This document shows positions 8,477-16,563 of a stretch of 53,520 nucleotides of DNA, one piece after another (the first letter of the stretch is position 1; every line of letters begins with the position of its first letter). The stretch is from Streptomyces sp. SID11385. GTDB taxonomy: Bacteria > Actinomycetota > Actinomycetes > Streptomycetales > Streptomycetaceae. A program made the translations under genes and the position numbers. The notes below the pieces were generated by a model. The model saw only the letters and a list, made by a program, of their open reading frames with translations. It searched no databases and was not told the DNA's origin. The stretch lies in NCBI RefSeq assembly GCF_010548245.1, contig NZ_JAAGLR010001020.1:1-53520 (forward strand), given 5' to 3'.

Positions 8477-8507
8477 TTGCAAGTCGCTCGCAACTGGGCA
8501 CTATGAT
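8477..8507 (+). promoter_or_regulatory. Promoter of the cbiMQO operon with a Nur-like (nickel) box
   Basis: TTGCAA-GTCGC-TCGCAA at 8477-8493 fits the Streptomyces Nur box (TTGCAA, five bases, TTGCAA) with one mismatch. It sits 8 nt upstream of a TATGAT -10 at 8502-8507, where a bound repressor would cover the -35 region. The downstream genes encode a nickel/cobalt importer, which matches the known role of Nur as nickel-dependent repressor of nickel uptake. Confidence 0.7.
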
Positions 8508-8587
8508 CGTACGGTTTTGCGACAACCCAGCTCTGTGATCACCGTCCCCGCCGCGTCCCCGCCCCCGCAGGAAGCGAAGTCCCCGCC

Positions 8588-9658
8588 ATGCATGTCCCTG
8601 ACGGATTCATCAACGCCCCCGTCTCCGCCGCGACCGGCGTCCTCGCCGCCGCGGCCGTCGCCGTCTCGCTGCGTGGCGCCCGCCGGGAACTCGGCGCCGC
8701 CGGTGCCGAGCGCACCGCGCCGCTCGCCGGTCTCGTCGCCGCGTTCATCTTCGCGGTGCAGATGCTCAACTTCCCGGTCGCGGCGGGCACGAGCGGGCAC
8801 CTGCTCGGCGGCGCGCTCGCCGCGATACTCGTCGGCCCGTACACCGGCGTGCTGTGCGTGTCCGTCGTCCTGCTCATGCAGGGCGTCCTCTTCGCGGACG
8901 GCGGCCTCACCGCGCTCGGCGTCAACATCACCGACATGGCGATCGTGACGACCGTCGTCGCGTACGCCCTCTTCCGCGGCCTCGTGAAGGTCCTGCCACG
9001 CCGCCGCTCCTCGATCACGGCCGCCTCCTTCGTCGCCGCGCTGATCTCCGTGCCGGCCGCGGCGGTCGCGTTCACGCTCATGTACTGGATCGGCGGCACG
9101 ACGGACATCTCGATCGGCAAGGTCGCGAGCGCCATGATCGGCGTGCACGTCCTCATCGGGATCGGCGAGGCGGTCATCACCGCGCTGACGGTCGGCGCCG
9201 TCGTCGCCGTACGCCCCGACCTCGTGCACGGCGCGCGCGGCCTCGAAGCGCCGCTCAAGCTGCGCGTGAACGGCGAACTCGTCGACGCCGCCCCGAAGAC
9301 GCCCGCCCCGGCCCCCGTCGCCGCCCGCTCCACCCGCAAGATCTGGATCACCGGCATCGTCGCCTCCCTCGTCCTCGCCGGTTTCGTCAGCTTCTACGCC
9401 TCCGCGAACCCCGACGGGCTGGAGAAGGTCGCGCACGACAAGGGCATCGACAAGCAGGAGAAGGACCACGCCTCGAAGGACTCCCCGCTCGCCGACTACG
9501 GTGTCAAGGACATCGCCAACGCCCGGATCTCCGGCGGCCTCGCCGGCGTGATCGGTGTCGGCGCGACGATCGTCGTCGGCTCGGGCGTCTTCTGGGCCGT
9601 ACGCAAGCGCCGCACCGACGAGGACCACGGCACCACTACTTCCGCAGGGACCGTTTAA
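8588..9658 (+). CDS. cbiM: CbiM/NikM substrate-binding membrane subunit fused to a CbiN/PDGLE domain
   Basis: 356 residues. Residues 1-210 are CbiM/NikM: MHVPDGFINAPVSAATGV with the invariant Met1-His2 metal-binding N-terminus, then about six to seven helices including GTSGHLLGGALAAILVGPYT and FADGGLTALGVNITDMAIVT. After a linker of about 40 residues comes a C-terminal module with two helices flanking ANPDGLEKVAHD and a SPLADYGV motif, which is the PDGLE/CbiN-like accessory part. Separate CbiN genes are therefore not needed. The unit captures Ni2+ or Co2+ and hands it through the ECF transporter. A ribosome site AGGAAG precedes the ATG. First gene of a three-gene operon. Confidence 0.93.
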   Translation: MHVPDGFINAPVSAATGVLAAAAVAVSLRGARRELGAAGAERTAPLAGLVAAFIFAVQMLNFPVAAGTSGHLLGGALAAILVGPYTGVLCVSVVLLMQGVLFADGGLTALGVNITDMAIVTTVVAYALFRGLVKVLPRRRSSITAASFVAALISVPAAAVAFTLMYWIGGTTDISIGKVASAMIGVHVLIGIGEAVITALTVGAVVAVRPDLVHGARGLEAPLKLRVNGELVDAAPKTPAPAPVAARSTRKIWITGIVASLVLAGFVSFYASANPDGLEKVAHDKGIDKQEKDHASKDSPLADYGVKDIANARISGGLAGVIGVGATIVVGSGVFWAVRKRRTDEDHGTTTSAGTV

Positions 9659-9662
9659 GCAC

Positions 9663-10424
9663 ATGGGAGCGGGCCACGCCCATCGCCTTTACCGGCACGG
9701 GCACTCCGTCGTGCACCGGCTGCCGCCGCACACGAAACTCGCCGCCGCCTTCGCCTTCGTCGTGGTCGTCGTCTCGACCCCGCGCGAGGCGCTGTGGGCC
9801 TTCGGCGTGTACGCGCTGCTGCTCGCCGCCGTCGCGACGGCGGCCCGCGTCCCGGCCGGGTACCTGCTGAAACGGCTGCTCATCGAGGTGCCCTTCGTGG
9901 CCTTCGCGGTGCTCATGCCGTTCGTCGCGGAGGGCCCGCGCACCGACTTCCTCGGCCTGTCCCTCTCGGTCAACGGCCTGTGGGGCGCCTTCAACGTCCT
10001 CGCGAAGGGCACGCTCGGCGTCGCCGCCTCCGTCCTGCTCGCCTCCACGACGGAACTGCGCGCCCTGCTCCTGGGCCTGCAACGGCTCCGGCTGCCCTCG
10101 ATGCTCGTCCAGATCGCCTCGTTCATGATCCGCTACGGGGACGTCATCACGGACGAGATGCGCCGCATGAAGATCGCCCGCGAGTCGCGCGGCTTCGAGG
10201 CGAAGGGCGTACGGCAGTGGGGCGTCCTCGCGAAATCCGCGGGCGCGCTCTTCATCCGCTCCTACGAACGCGGCGAGCGCGTCCACCTCGCGATGCTCAG
10301 CCGCGGCTACACGGGCAGCATGCCCGTCATCGACGAGATCACCGCGACGGGCACGCAGTGGGCGCACGCGCTCACCCTGCCCGCCGCGGCGCTCGTGATC
10401 TGCCTGTTGGGATGGACCCTGTGA
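9663..10424 (+). CDS. cbiQ: CbiQ/NikQ, transmembrane (ECF-T) subunit of nickel/cobalt importer
   Basis: 253 residues, starting 4 nt after the cbiM stop. The N-terminal HRLYRHGHSVVHRLPPHTKL is the CbiQ coupling opening (xHRLPPHxKL). Four to five helices follow. The two Ala-Arg-Gly-type coupling helices that contact the ATPases are visible as MRRMKIARESRGFEAKGVRQ and FIRSYERGERVHLAMLSRGY. This subunit transmits ATP-driven movement to CbiM. The stop overlaps the likely GTG start of the ATPase gene, so translation is coupled. Confidence 0.93.
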   Translation: MGAGHAHRLYRHGHSVVHRLPPHTKLAAAFAFVVVVVSTPREALWAFGVYALLLAAVATAARVPAGYLLKRLLIEVPFVAFAVLMPFVAEGPRTDFLGLSLSVNGLWGAFNVLAKGTLGVAASVLLASTTELRALLLGLQRLRLPSMLVQIASFMIRYGDVITDEMRRMKIARESRGFEAKGVRQWGVLAKSAGALFIRSYERGERVHLAMLSRGYTGSMPVIDEITATGTQWAHALTLPAAALVICLLGWTL

Positions 10425-11275
10425 CGAACTCAGCCACCGACCCGGTACCGACGAGCCCGGCCACCGACCCCGTACCGGCGAAACCCGCCACCGACCCCGT
10501 ACGCGGCGACAGCGGGGCCGGAACGCCGCCGCCCTCGCTCGACGTGAGCGGCCTCGCCTACGCCTACCCGGACGGCCACCAGGCGCTCTTCGGCGTCGAC
10601 CTCCGGATCGGCAAGGGCGAACGCGTCGCGCTCCTCGGCCCCAACGGCGCGGGCAAGACGACGCTCGTCCTCCACCTCAACGGCATCCTCGAAGCCGGCG
10701 CGGGCAGCGTCACCGTCGCGGGACTGCCGGTCGGCAAGAAGCACATGGCGGAGATCCGCCGCCGCGTCGGCCTCGTCTTCCAGGACCCCGACGACCAGCT
10801 CTTCATGCCCACCGTCCGCGAGGACGTCGCCTTCGGCCCGGCGGCGGCCGGACTGCGGGGCGCGGAGCTGGAGGCGCGGGTACGGGAGGCGCTCGACGAG
10901 GTCGGCATGGGCGAGTACCTCGACCGTCCCCCGCACCACCTCTCCTTCGGCCAGCGCCGCCGCGTCGCCGTCGCCACCGTCCTCGCGATGAAGCCCGAGA
11001 TCCTGGTCCTGGACGAGCCCTCCTCGAACCTGGACCCGGCTTCGCGCCGCGAACTCGCCGACATCCTCCAGCGCCTCGACGTGACCGTCCTGATGGTCAC
11101 CCACGACCTCCCCTACGCCCTCGAACTGTGCCCGCGCGCGGCGATCCTGAGCGAGGGCGTCATCGCGGCGGACGGCCCGACCGGCGAGCTGCTGAGCGAC
11201 GCCGCCCTCATGCGCGCCCACCGTCTCGAACTGCCCTTCGGCTTCGATCCGCGGTCTGTGACCATGGAGAGGTGA
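10421..11275 (+). CDS. cbiO: CbiO/NikO, ATPase subunit of nickel/cobalt ECF importer
   Basis: 284 residues from GTG 10421, overlapping the cbiQ stop as GTGA; an in-frame ATG at 10412 is the alternative but has no well-placed ribosome site. Walker A is GPNGAGKTT, Q-loop is FQDPDDQLFMPTVREDV, the signature is LSFGQRRRVA (usual form LSGGQ), Walker B is ILVLDEPSSNLDP and the H-loop is VTHDL. The FQDPDDQLF context is diagnostic of ECF-type ATPases. One ATPase gene implies a homodimer. The first 30 residues hold a 27-bp repeat (ATDPV three times) not seen in typical CbiO proteins. The stop overlaps the next gene's GTG. Confidence 0.93.
   Translation: MTNSATDPVPTSPATDPVPAKPATDPVRGDSGAGTPPPSLDVSGLAYAYPDGHQALFGVDLRIGKGERVALLGPNGAGKTTLVLHLNGILEAGAGSVTVAGLPVGKKHMAEIRRRVGLVFQDPDDQLFMPTVREDVAFGPAAAGLRGAELEARVREALDEVGMGEYLDRPPHHLSFGQRRRVAVATVLAMKPEILVLDEPSSNLDPASRRELADILQRLDVTVLMVTHDLPYALELCPRAAILSEGVIAADGPTGELLSDAALMRAHRLELPFGFDPRSVTMER
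10433..10505 (+). repeat. 27-bp direct repeat inside the 5' end of cbiO
   Basis: GCCACCGACCC motifs start at 10433, 10460 and 10487, exactly 27 bp apart, followed by GGTACCG, CGTACCGG and CGTACGCG. In protein terms this is ATDPV repeated every nine residues ahead of the ATPase fold. Confidence 0.8.
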
Positions 11276-12477
11276 ACGAGAGTGTGCGGCAAGCCGGGGA
11301 CGTGACGGTCGAAGGACTCGTCGCCCCGGGATACGAGCAGGTCAGGGACGCCTTCGTCGGGAACTTCACCCGGCTCGGGGAGCGCGGCGCCGCCGTCGCC
11401 GTCTACCACGACGGGCGCAAGGTCGTGGACCTGTGGGGCGGTACGAGGGACGGGGACGCCCCCGCCGCGGGCGGCGAGCCCTGGCGCCGGGGCACGGCGC
11501 AGATCGTCCGCTCCGCGACGAAGGGCGTCGCGGCGAGCGTCCTGCTCCTGCTGCACCAGCGCGGCGCCCTCGACCTGGAGGCCCCGGTCGCGACGTACTG
11601 GCCCGCGTACAAGGCACACGGCAAGGACGCCACGCGCGTCCGCCACCTCCTCGGCCACCGCGCGGGCGTGCCCGCGCTCGACACGCCGCTCACCCCCGAG
11701 GCCGCCCGCGACCTCGACCGCGCCGCCGCCGCGGTCGCCGCGCAGACCCCCTTCTGGGAGCCCGGCACCGACCACGGCTACCACGCGCAGACGTACGGCT
11801 TCCTCACCGGCGAACTCGTGCGCCGCCTCACCGGCCGCACGCTCGGCTCCTGGGTCGCCGAGCACCTGGAACGGCCCCTCGGCCTCGACCTGTGGATAGG
11901 ACTGCCCGAGGACGAGGAGTGGCGCGTCGGCCGGATCACGCCGCTCGCCCCGCCGCCCGCGGCGAACGGCCTGCGCCTGCGCCCGCGCAGGGACATCGCC
12001 GCCGCGTACGCCGACCCGGACTCGCTCACGAGCCGCGCCTTCGCCGCCGTGCGCCCCGAGGCCGACGAGAACACGCGCGCCCACCGCGCCGCCGAACTCC
12101 CCGCCGCGAACGGCATCGCGACCGCGCGCGGCCTCGCCCGCTTCTACGCGGCGCTCATCGGCGAGGTCGACGGCGGCCGCCGCCTGTTCACCCCCGCGAC
12201 CCTCGCGATGGCCCGGACCCAGGAGTCCGAGGGCCCCGACCGCGTCCTCGTCGCCCGCACCCGCTTCGGCGCCGGCTTCATGCTCCACGGCCCCGCGAGC
12301 CCCCTCCTCGCCCCGGGCTCCTTCGGCCACCCGGGCCGCGGCGGCTCCCTCGGCTTCGCCGACCCCGAGTCGGCCATCGCCTTCGGTTACGTGACGAACG
12401 GCCTGCGCAAGGGCGTCACGGCCGACCCACGGGCGCAGGCGCTGGTGAAGGCGGTGCGGGCGGTGGTGGGGGACTGA
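11272..12477 (+). CDS. Serine hydrolase of the class C beta-lactamase / esterase (EstB-like) family
   Basis: 401 residues. The catalytic SxxK is in IVRSATKGVAASVLLLLHQR at about residues 80-85, preceded by VAVYHDGRKVVDLWGG, typical of beta-lactamase-related hydrolases. A tyrosine region GYHAQTYGFLTGELVRRLTG follows, and the third motif is near GSFGHPGRGGSLGFADP. No signal peptide is visible, so it is probably a cytoplasmic esterase or peptidase rather than a secreted lactamase. GTG 11272 overlaps the cbiO stop (GTGA) with GGAGAG just upstream, so it may be co-transcribed with the metal importer although a functional link is not obvious. Confidence 0.88.
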   Translation: MNESVRQAGDVTVEGLVAPGYEQVRDAFVGNFTRLGERGAAVAVYHDGRKVVDLWGGTRDGDAPAAGGEPWRRGTAQIVRSATKGVAASVLLLLHQRGALDLEAPVATYWPAYKAHGKDATRVRHLLGHRAGVPALDTPLTPEAARDLDRAAAAVAAQTPFWEPGTDHGYHAQTYGFLTGELVRRLTGRTLGSWVAEHLERPLGLDLWIGLPEDEEWRVGRITPLAPPPAANGLRLRPRRDIAAAYADPDSLTSRAFAAVRPEADENTRAHRAAELPAANGIATARGLARFYAALIGEVDGGRRLFTPATLAMARTQESEGPDRVLVARTRFGAGFMLHGPASPLLAPGSFGHPGRGGSLGFADPESAIAFGYVTNGLRKGVTADPRAQALVKAVRAVVGD

Positions 12478-12552
12478 GGTGGGCCGAGGCGGACCGAGGC
12501 GGGCGGTCCCACCTCTGTACCCACCCGCCGTCCCCCCGGTAGCTTCCGCGCC

Positions 12553-13383
12553 ATGACACAGCGATTCGAGGGTCACGTCGTCCTGATCACCGGTGCCGCG
12601 CGCGGGATCGGGGCCGCGAGCGCGCGGCGGCTCGCCGCCGAGGGGGCGCGGGTGCTGCTCACCGACGCGGACGAGGTGGCCGCGCGCGCGACCGCCGCAG
12701 GGATACCGGGCGCGGAACCGTACCGCCTCGACGTGCGGATACGGGCCGAGGCCGAAGCCGCCGTCGCGTACGCGGTGGAACGCTTCGGGCGCCTCGACGT
12801 GCTCGTCAACAACGCCTACGCGGCGGGCGAGGACGCGGACCTCTTCGAGGACGAGAGCGACGAGGTCTGGGAGCGGGACATCGACGTGTGCCTCGGCGGC
12901 GCCTTCCGCTGCTCGCGCGCCGCGCTCCCGCACCTCGTCGCCTCCGGCCGGGGCGCGATCGTGACGATCGGCTCGGTCAACGCCGAGGCCGACTTCGGCG
13001 GCCACGCCTACAGCGCCGCCAAGGCCGCGCTCACCTCCCTGACCCGTACGCTCGCCGGTCACGCGGGGCCGCGCGGCGTCCGCGTCAACCTCGTCGAGCC
13101 CGGCACGGTCCGCACGACCGCCTGGGCCGACCGCCCCGCCCACCTCGAAGCCCTCGCCGGCCTCTACCCGCTCGGCCGCGTCGGCGAACCGGAGGACATC
13201 GCGGCGGCCGTCGCCTACCTCGCCTCGGCCGACGCGGCCTGGGTCACGGGCACGACACTGCGGGTGGACGGCGGCATCCTGGCGGTCCAGTCGGGATTCC
13301 GGCAGCGGAAGGCGGAGGTGGACGCGGCGGAGGCGGACGCGGCGGCTGACGGGGCGGCTGACGGGGCGGCTGACGGGGCGTAG
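12553..13383 (+). CDS. Short-chain dehydrogenase/reductase (SDR)
   Basis: 276 residues of classical SDR. The NAD(P)-binding motif is VVLITGAARGIGAASARRLA (TGxxxGIG), the structural motif is LDVLVNNAY, the catalytic serine is in IVTIGSVNAEADF, and YSAAK is the YxxxK pair. VRVNLVEPGTVRT and WVTGTTLRVDGGI complete the family pattern. The substrate cannot be inferred. There is no ribosome site; a TAGCTT hexamer lies 7 nt before the ATG, so a leaderless transcript is likely. The C-terminal tail is extended by about 25 Ala/Asp/Gly residues encoded partly by a 12-bp tandem repeat. Confidence 0.92.
   Translation: MTQRFEGHVVLITGAARGIGAASARRLAAEGARVLLTDADEVAARATAAGIPGAEPYRLDVRIRAEAEAAVAYAVERFGRLDVLVNNAYAAGEDADLFEDESDEVWERDIDVCLGGAFRCSRAALPHLVASGRGAIVTIGSVNAEADFGGHAYSAAKAALTSLTRTLAGHAGPRGVRVNLVEPGTVRTTAWADRPAHLEALAGLYPLGRVGEPEDIAAAVAYLASADAAWVTGTTLRVDGGILAVQSGFRQRKAEVDAAEADAAADGAADGAADGA
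13345..13380 (+). repeat. Three perfect 12-bp tandem repeats at the 3' end of the SDR gene
   Basis: GCTGACGGGGCG occurs three times in a row, in frame, encoding ADGA-ADGA-ADGA immediately before the stop codon. The unit is a multiple of three, so copy-number change would alter only tail length. Confidence 0.9.
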
Positions 13384-13406
13384 GCGGACCCGCCCCGCCG
13401 CCCCCT

Positions 13407-14399
13407 CTACAGCTCCAGCAGGTCCAGCGCCTGGTCCATGTTGCGGCGGACGAGGGCCTGGCGCGTCGGGTCGAGGCCGGGGTCGGCGTAGCGGACCGCG
13501 GACTGTTCGAGGTACCACTCGACGCGCCAGACCCGCAGCCAGGCGAGCGCCCAGCGCTCGGCGGAGAGGCCCGCGCGGCGGTCGAGCGTCGCGGCGGGGC
13601 CGCCGAGGTCCACGTACCTCTCCAGGAACGCGCGCGCCTCGCGGGGGCGCGGGCGGTCGAGGCCGTCGCCCCAGGAGACGAGGTCGAAGAGGACGGGGCC
13701 GACGTAGGAGCGCGCGAAGTCGATGAGGCGGATGCCCTTCGGCCCGACGTGCACGCCGTTGCCCGCGATCTCGGTGTGCACCCAGCCGAAGGGCTCCTGG
13801 TCGGCGCCCGCGCACCGTTCCTCGGAGACCTTCCGCACCTTGTCGAGGTCGTCGCCGAGCCTGCCCGCCAGTGCGGTCCAGCGCCCCGCCTCCTGGAGCC
13901 GGTCCAGGTGCCAGCGCGCCCGGTCGGGCAGCGTGATCATCGTGGACTCGGTGAGCGAGGGGCTGCCGTGCGGCGCGGGCGTCCGGTGGAGGACGAGGAG
14001 CAGTTCGAGCACCTCGTCCTCGGTGGCGGGGCGTTCGGGCTCGCCCAGGTCCTCCATGACGATCGTCATGTGCTTGTCGCGCACCTCGCTGGAGTGCAGC
14101 GTCGCCACCGGCACCCCGGCGGCCTGGAACACCCGGTGCGTCGCCGCCTCCTGCGTGAGCGGCGCGTGCCCGTACTTGTGGATGAGCGTCAGGCCGTCCG
14201 CGAAGACCAGCCGCTCGACCCCGCCGTGCGTCCAGGCGCGCACCTTCTCGCGCCGGGGCTCCGGGGCGAGCCCCAGCCGGTCCAGGTGCTCCGCGAGGAC
14301 CGTATTCAGGAGAGCGAAGTCGAGCACGGGACGTCCCGGGGGGAGGCGGTACGGGGTACGGACCGCCACATCGTGGCCCACACCCCCGTACCACCCCAA
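13407..14399 (-). CDS. Aminoglycoside-phosphotransferase-like kinase-fold protein with an atypical catalytic loop
   Basis: 330 residues. Kinase-fold signs: GVERLVFADGLTLIHKYG with a plausible ATP-binding Lys, MTIVMEDLGEPERPATEDEV (hinge MEDL), GWVHTEIAGNG at residues 206-215 and GIRLIDFARSYVGPVLFDLV. The last resembles the Mg-binding IDF/IDW motif. The usual loop is HxDxxxxN, but here the catalytic Asp position is Glu (H208-T-E210) and the Asn spacing is one short. It may be a diverged small-molecule kinase or an inactive one. Start is uncertain: ATG 14399 or one of the GTGs within the next ten codons. It converges with the SDR gene, 23 bp apart. Confidence 0.75.
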   Translation of the reverse strand: MGWYGGVGHDVAVRTPYRLPPGRPVLDFALLNTVLAEHLDRLGLAPEPRREKVRAWTHGGVERLVFADGLTLIHKYGHAPLTQEAATHRVFQAAGVPVATLHSSEVRDKHMTIVMEDLGEPERPATEDEVLELLLVLHRTPAPHGSPSLTESTMITLPDRARWHLDRLQEAGRWTALAGRLGDDLDKVRKVSEERCAGADQEPFGWVHTEIAGNGVHVGPKGIRLIDFARSYVGPVLFDLVSWGDGLDRPRPREARAFLERYVDLGGPAATLDRRAGLSAERWALAWLRVWRVEWYLEQSAVRYADPGLDPTRQALVRRNMDQALDLLEL

Positions 14400-14515
14400 G
14401 CCCGCGACCGATCGCGACCGCTATCGACTCGACGGGTCCGGACGGCGGCTGTTCCCGCGCGGAGTTGGCCGTACGGGTCCGCCGGCCGATCGGCAACGGT
14501 CGGCGTCCGGGTCCG

Positions 14516-16135
14516 TCACCCCGTCGCGCGCAGCACCGCCGCCACGATCGGGCCCGCCACGTCGCCCCCGTGCCCGCCCTGCTCGGCGTACGCGGCGGCC
14601 GTGAAGTCGCCCCGGTAGCCGGCGAACCAGCTGTTCGACTGCGTCTGCCCGTCGACCTCCGCCGAGCCGGTCTTCGCGCCGACGTCGGGGCCGAGCCCGC
14701 TCATCGCCGTCGCCGCCGTGCCGCTCGTCGCGGTGAGGTTCATCATCTGCCGCAGCTGCGCCGACGTGCTGGGGCTCAGCCCGGCGGCCGTGGCCAGCGG
14801 CCTCTTGTCGAAGGACGCGGGGACGAGGACGGGCTGGTGGAAGGCCCCGTTGCGGATCGTCGCGACGACGGAGGCGAGGTTGAGCGGGTTGAGCTGCACC
14901 TTGCCCTGCCCGATGAGCGAGACGCCCTTGTCGTCGCCCTCGGCGACCGGCACCTTCCCGTCCGCCGAGGCGATGCCCGTCTTCCAGTTGTCGCGCCCGA
15001 GCCCGAACTTCTCGCTCGCCTCGCTACCGAGGTCGCCGGGCTGGAGCTTCGGCGCGAACGAGACGAAGGAGGTGTTGCACGAGATCGCGAAGGCCCGCGC
15101 GAGCGTCGCGCCCGGATCGGCCTTCATCCCCGTCAGGTTGTGCACGGTCTGCCCGCCCGACAGCGCCGTGTCCGGACAGGGCGCGGGCCCGTTCGCGCTG
15201 GTCAGGCCCTTGTCGATGAGCATCGCCGCCGTGATCATCTTCATCGTGGAGCCGGGTGCCACGGTCCCCTGGAACGCGGCGTTGAACTGGTCGTCGCGGT
15301 GGTTGGCGACGGCGAGTATCTCGCCCGTCCCGGCCCGCTCGACGACGACGGAGGCGTTCGCGTACGCCGCCACGGCCTTCTCGGCGGCGGCCTGCACCCC
15401 CGCGCTGAGCGTCGTCGGCACCCGCCCCGGCTTGCCCTTCTCCAGCGTGAGCAGCGTCGTGTCCGGCGTGTCGTCGGAGTGCTTGATCATCAGCTCGACG
15501 GCCCCCGAACCGCCCGCCTGCTCCCCGTACCGCTCCCTGAGCTGGGCGAGGACCGGCGCGAGCGAGGGGTAGTCCTCAGCGTCGAGCGTCTTGCCGTCGC
15601 GGTCGACGAGCGCGACGGGCGGCGCGTCGGCGTCCCCGGTGACGAGCAGGTCGCCGTCCTTCATCCGCGGATGCACGAGCGTGGGCGTCCACTTGACGAC
15701 CGGCTGACCGGTCGTCTCCGAGCGGACGACCTTCAGTTCCGTGTCGTACGCGAGCGACTTGCCGCGCACGGCGAGCTTCACGTGGTACGGCAGCCGCGTA
15801 CCCGCCGCGGTGCCGGGCGTCAGCGTCACCTTGCTGACGTGCGCCTTGTCCCGTACGCCCTGGAGCGCGACCCCCGCCGGGGCGGGCTGGCTGGTCAGCG
15901 CGGCGGCCGCGGTGACGCGCCCGGCGCCCCACGTACGGAGGAACTTCTCCCCCGTCTCCCGTACGTCCTTCGCCGTCAGGGGCGTGTCGAGGCGCTTGGC
16001 GACCGCCTCGGCCGAATTCTCGTCCGCCGTGCCCGAGGTGACGGCGTGCACGAGGTTGTACGCCCCGTACCCGCCGCCACCGAGCAGCACGACGAGCGCC
16101 CCCGACACCACCGATACCTTCACCCCGGTGCGCAT
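14516..16135 (-). CDS. Penicillin-binding protein (transpeptidase) with MecA-type N-terminal domain
   Basis: 539 residues. An N-terminal membrane anchor (VSVVSGALVVLLGGGGYGAY) is followed by an NTF2-like MecA_N domain at about residues 30-150, a dimerisation region, and the transpeptidase domain from about residue 230. All three active-site motifs are intact: STMK with catalytic S296, SCN in FAISCNTSFVSF, and KTG in VGAKTGSAEVDGQ. The protein cross-links peptidoglycan outside the membrane and is a beta-lactam target. The Streptomyces group of short PBPs with this architecture has partly redundant or sporulation-related roles. The downstream kinase-like gene is on the same strand, 116 bp away. 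Confidence 0.92.
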   Translation of the reverse strand: MRTGVKVSVVSGALVVLLGGGGYGAYNLVHAVTSGTADENSAEAVAKRLDTPLTAKDVRETGEKFLRTWGAGRVTAAAALTSQPAPAGVALQGVRDKAHVSKVTLTPGTAAGTRLPYHVKLAVRGKSLAYDTELKVVRSETTGQPVVKWTPTLVHPRMKDGDLLVTGDADAPPVALVDRDGKTLDAEDYPSLAPVLAQLRERYGEQAGGSGAVELMIKHSDDTPDTTLLTLEKGKPGRVPTTLSAGVQAAAEKAVAAYANASVVVERAGTGEILAVANHRDDQFNAAFQGTVAPGSTMKMITAAMLIDKGLTSANGPAPCPDTALSGGQTVHNLTGMKADPGATLARAFAISCNTSFVSFAPKLQPGDLGSEASEKFGLGRDNWKTGIASADGKVPVAEGDDKGVSLIGQGKVQLNPLNLASVVATIRNGAFHQPVLVPASFDKRPLATAAGLSPSTSAQLRQMMNLTATSGTAATAMSGLGPDVGAKTGSAEVDGQTQSNSWFAGYRGDFTAAAYAEQGGHGGDVAGPIVAAVLRATG

Positions 16136-16278
16136 GACAGCACTCCCCCCTCCGCACGTGTGGTCGTCGGGAGCCTATGCGGCGGACGGGACTTGTGGAG
16201 ATCCCGTTACGGGATTGCGACGATCATGCGACCGACGGTAGCCCTCGCCGCGGTCGGGGGAGGGCCGCTTGGGGGTGG

Positions 16279-16509
16279 TCAGCTCAGGTGGCGTTCCGCC
16301 TCGGCCTGGTCGAGGAGTTCGGGGTACGCCTCCCGCGCCTCCTGGGTGGAGAGGCCGAGCAGCATCGCCGACCAGGGGACGGGGCAGGGCGGGGCGTGGC
16401 CGGGATCGGGGCACAGCAGGTGCTCGATCCGCCGCTTGATCTCCTCGGCCCGCGCCGGGGTGGCGTACAGGCCCAGGCGCAGTTCCTGGACGCTTCGCTC
16501 TTCGGTCAT
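16279..16509 (-). CDS. Small conserved hypothetical protein (76 aa)
   Basis: It begins MTEERSVQELRLGLYATPAR and includes EEIKRRIEHLLCPDPGHAPP and LGLSTQEAREAYPELLDQAE. There is no membrane segment and no recognised domain; two short helical stretches flank a Pro-rich Cys-containing loop. The ATG has a ribosome site (GGAAAGGTGAG) 3 nt upstream. It sits between the O-mannosyltransferase and PBP genes on the same strand, so it is likely transcribed with them. Function unknown. Confidence 0.75.
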   Translation of the reverse strand: MTEERSVQELRLGLYATPARAEEIKRRIEHLLCPDPGHAPPCPVPWSAMLLGLSTQEAREAYPELLDQAEAERHLS

Positions 16510-16563
16510 CGCTCACCTTTCCCGCAGTTCGGCTTCGCCGCGCTTCCGGCCGTACTCCCGCGC

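Noticed and set aside
11113..14496. An 1127-codon minus-strand frame covering the serine hydrolase, SDR and kinase-like genes
   Set aside because: It crosses three well-supported genes in other frames and changes composition at each gene border.
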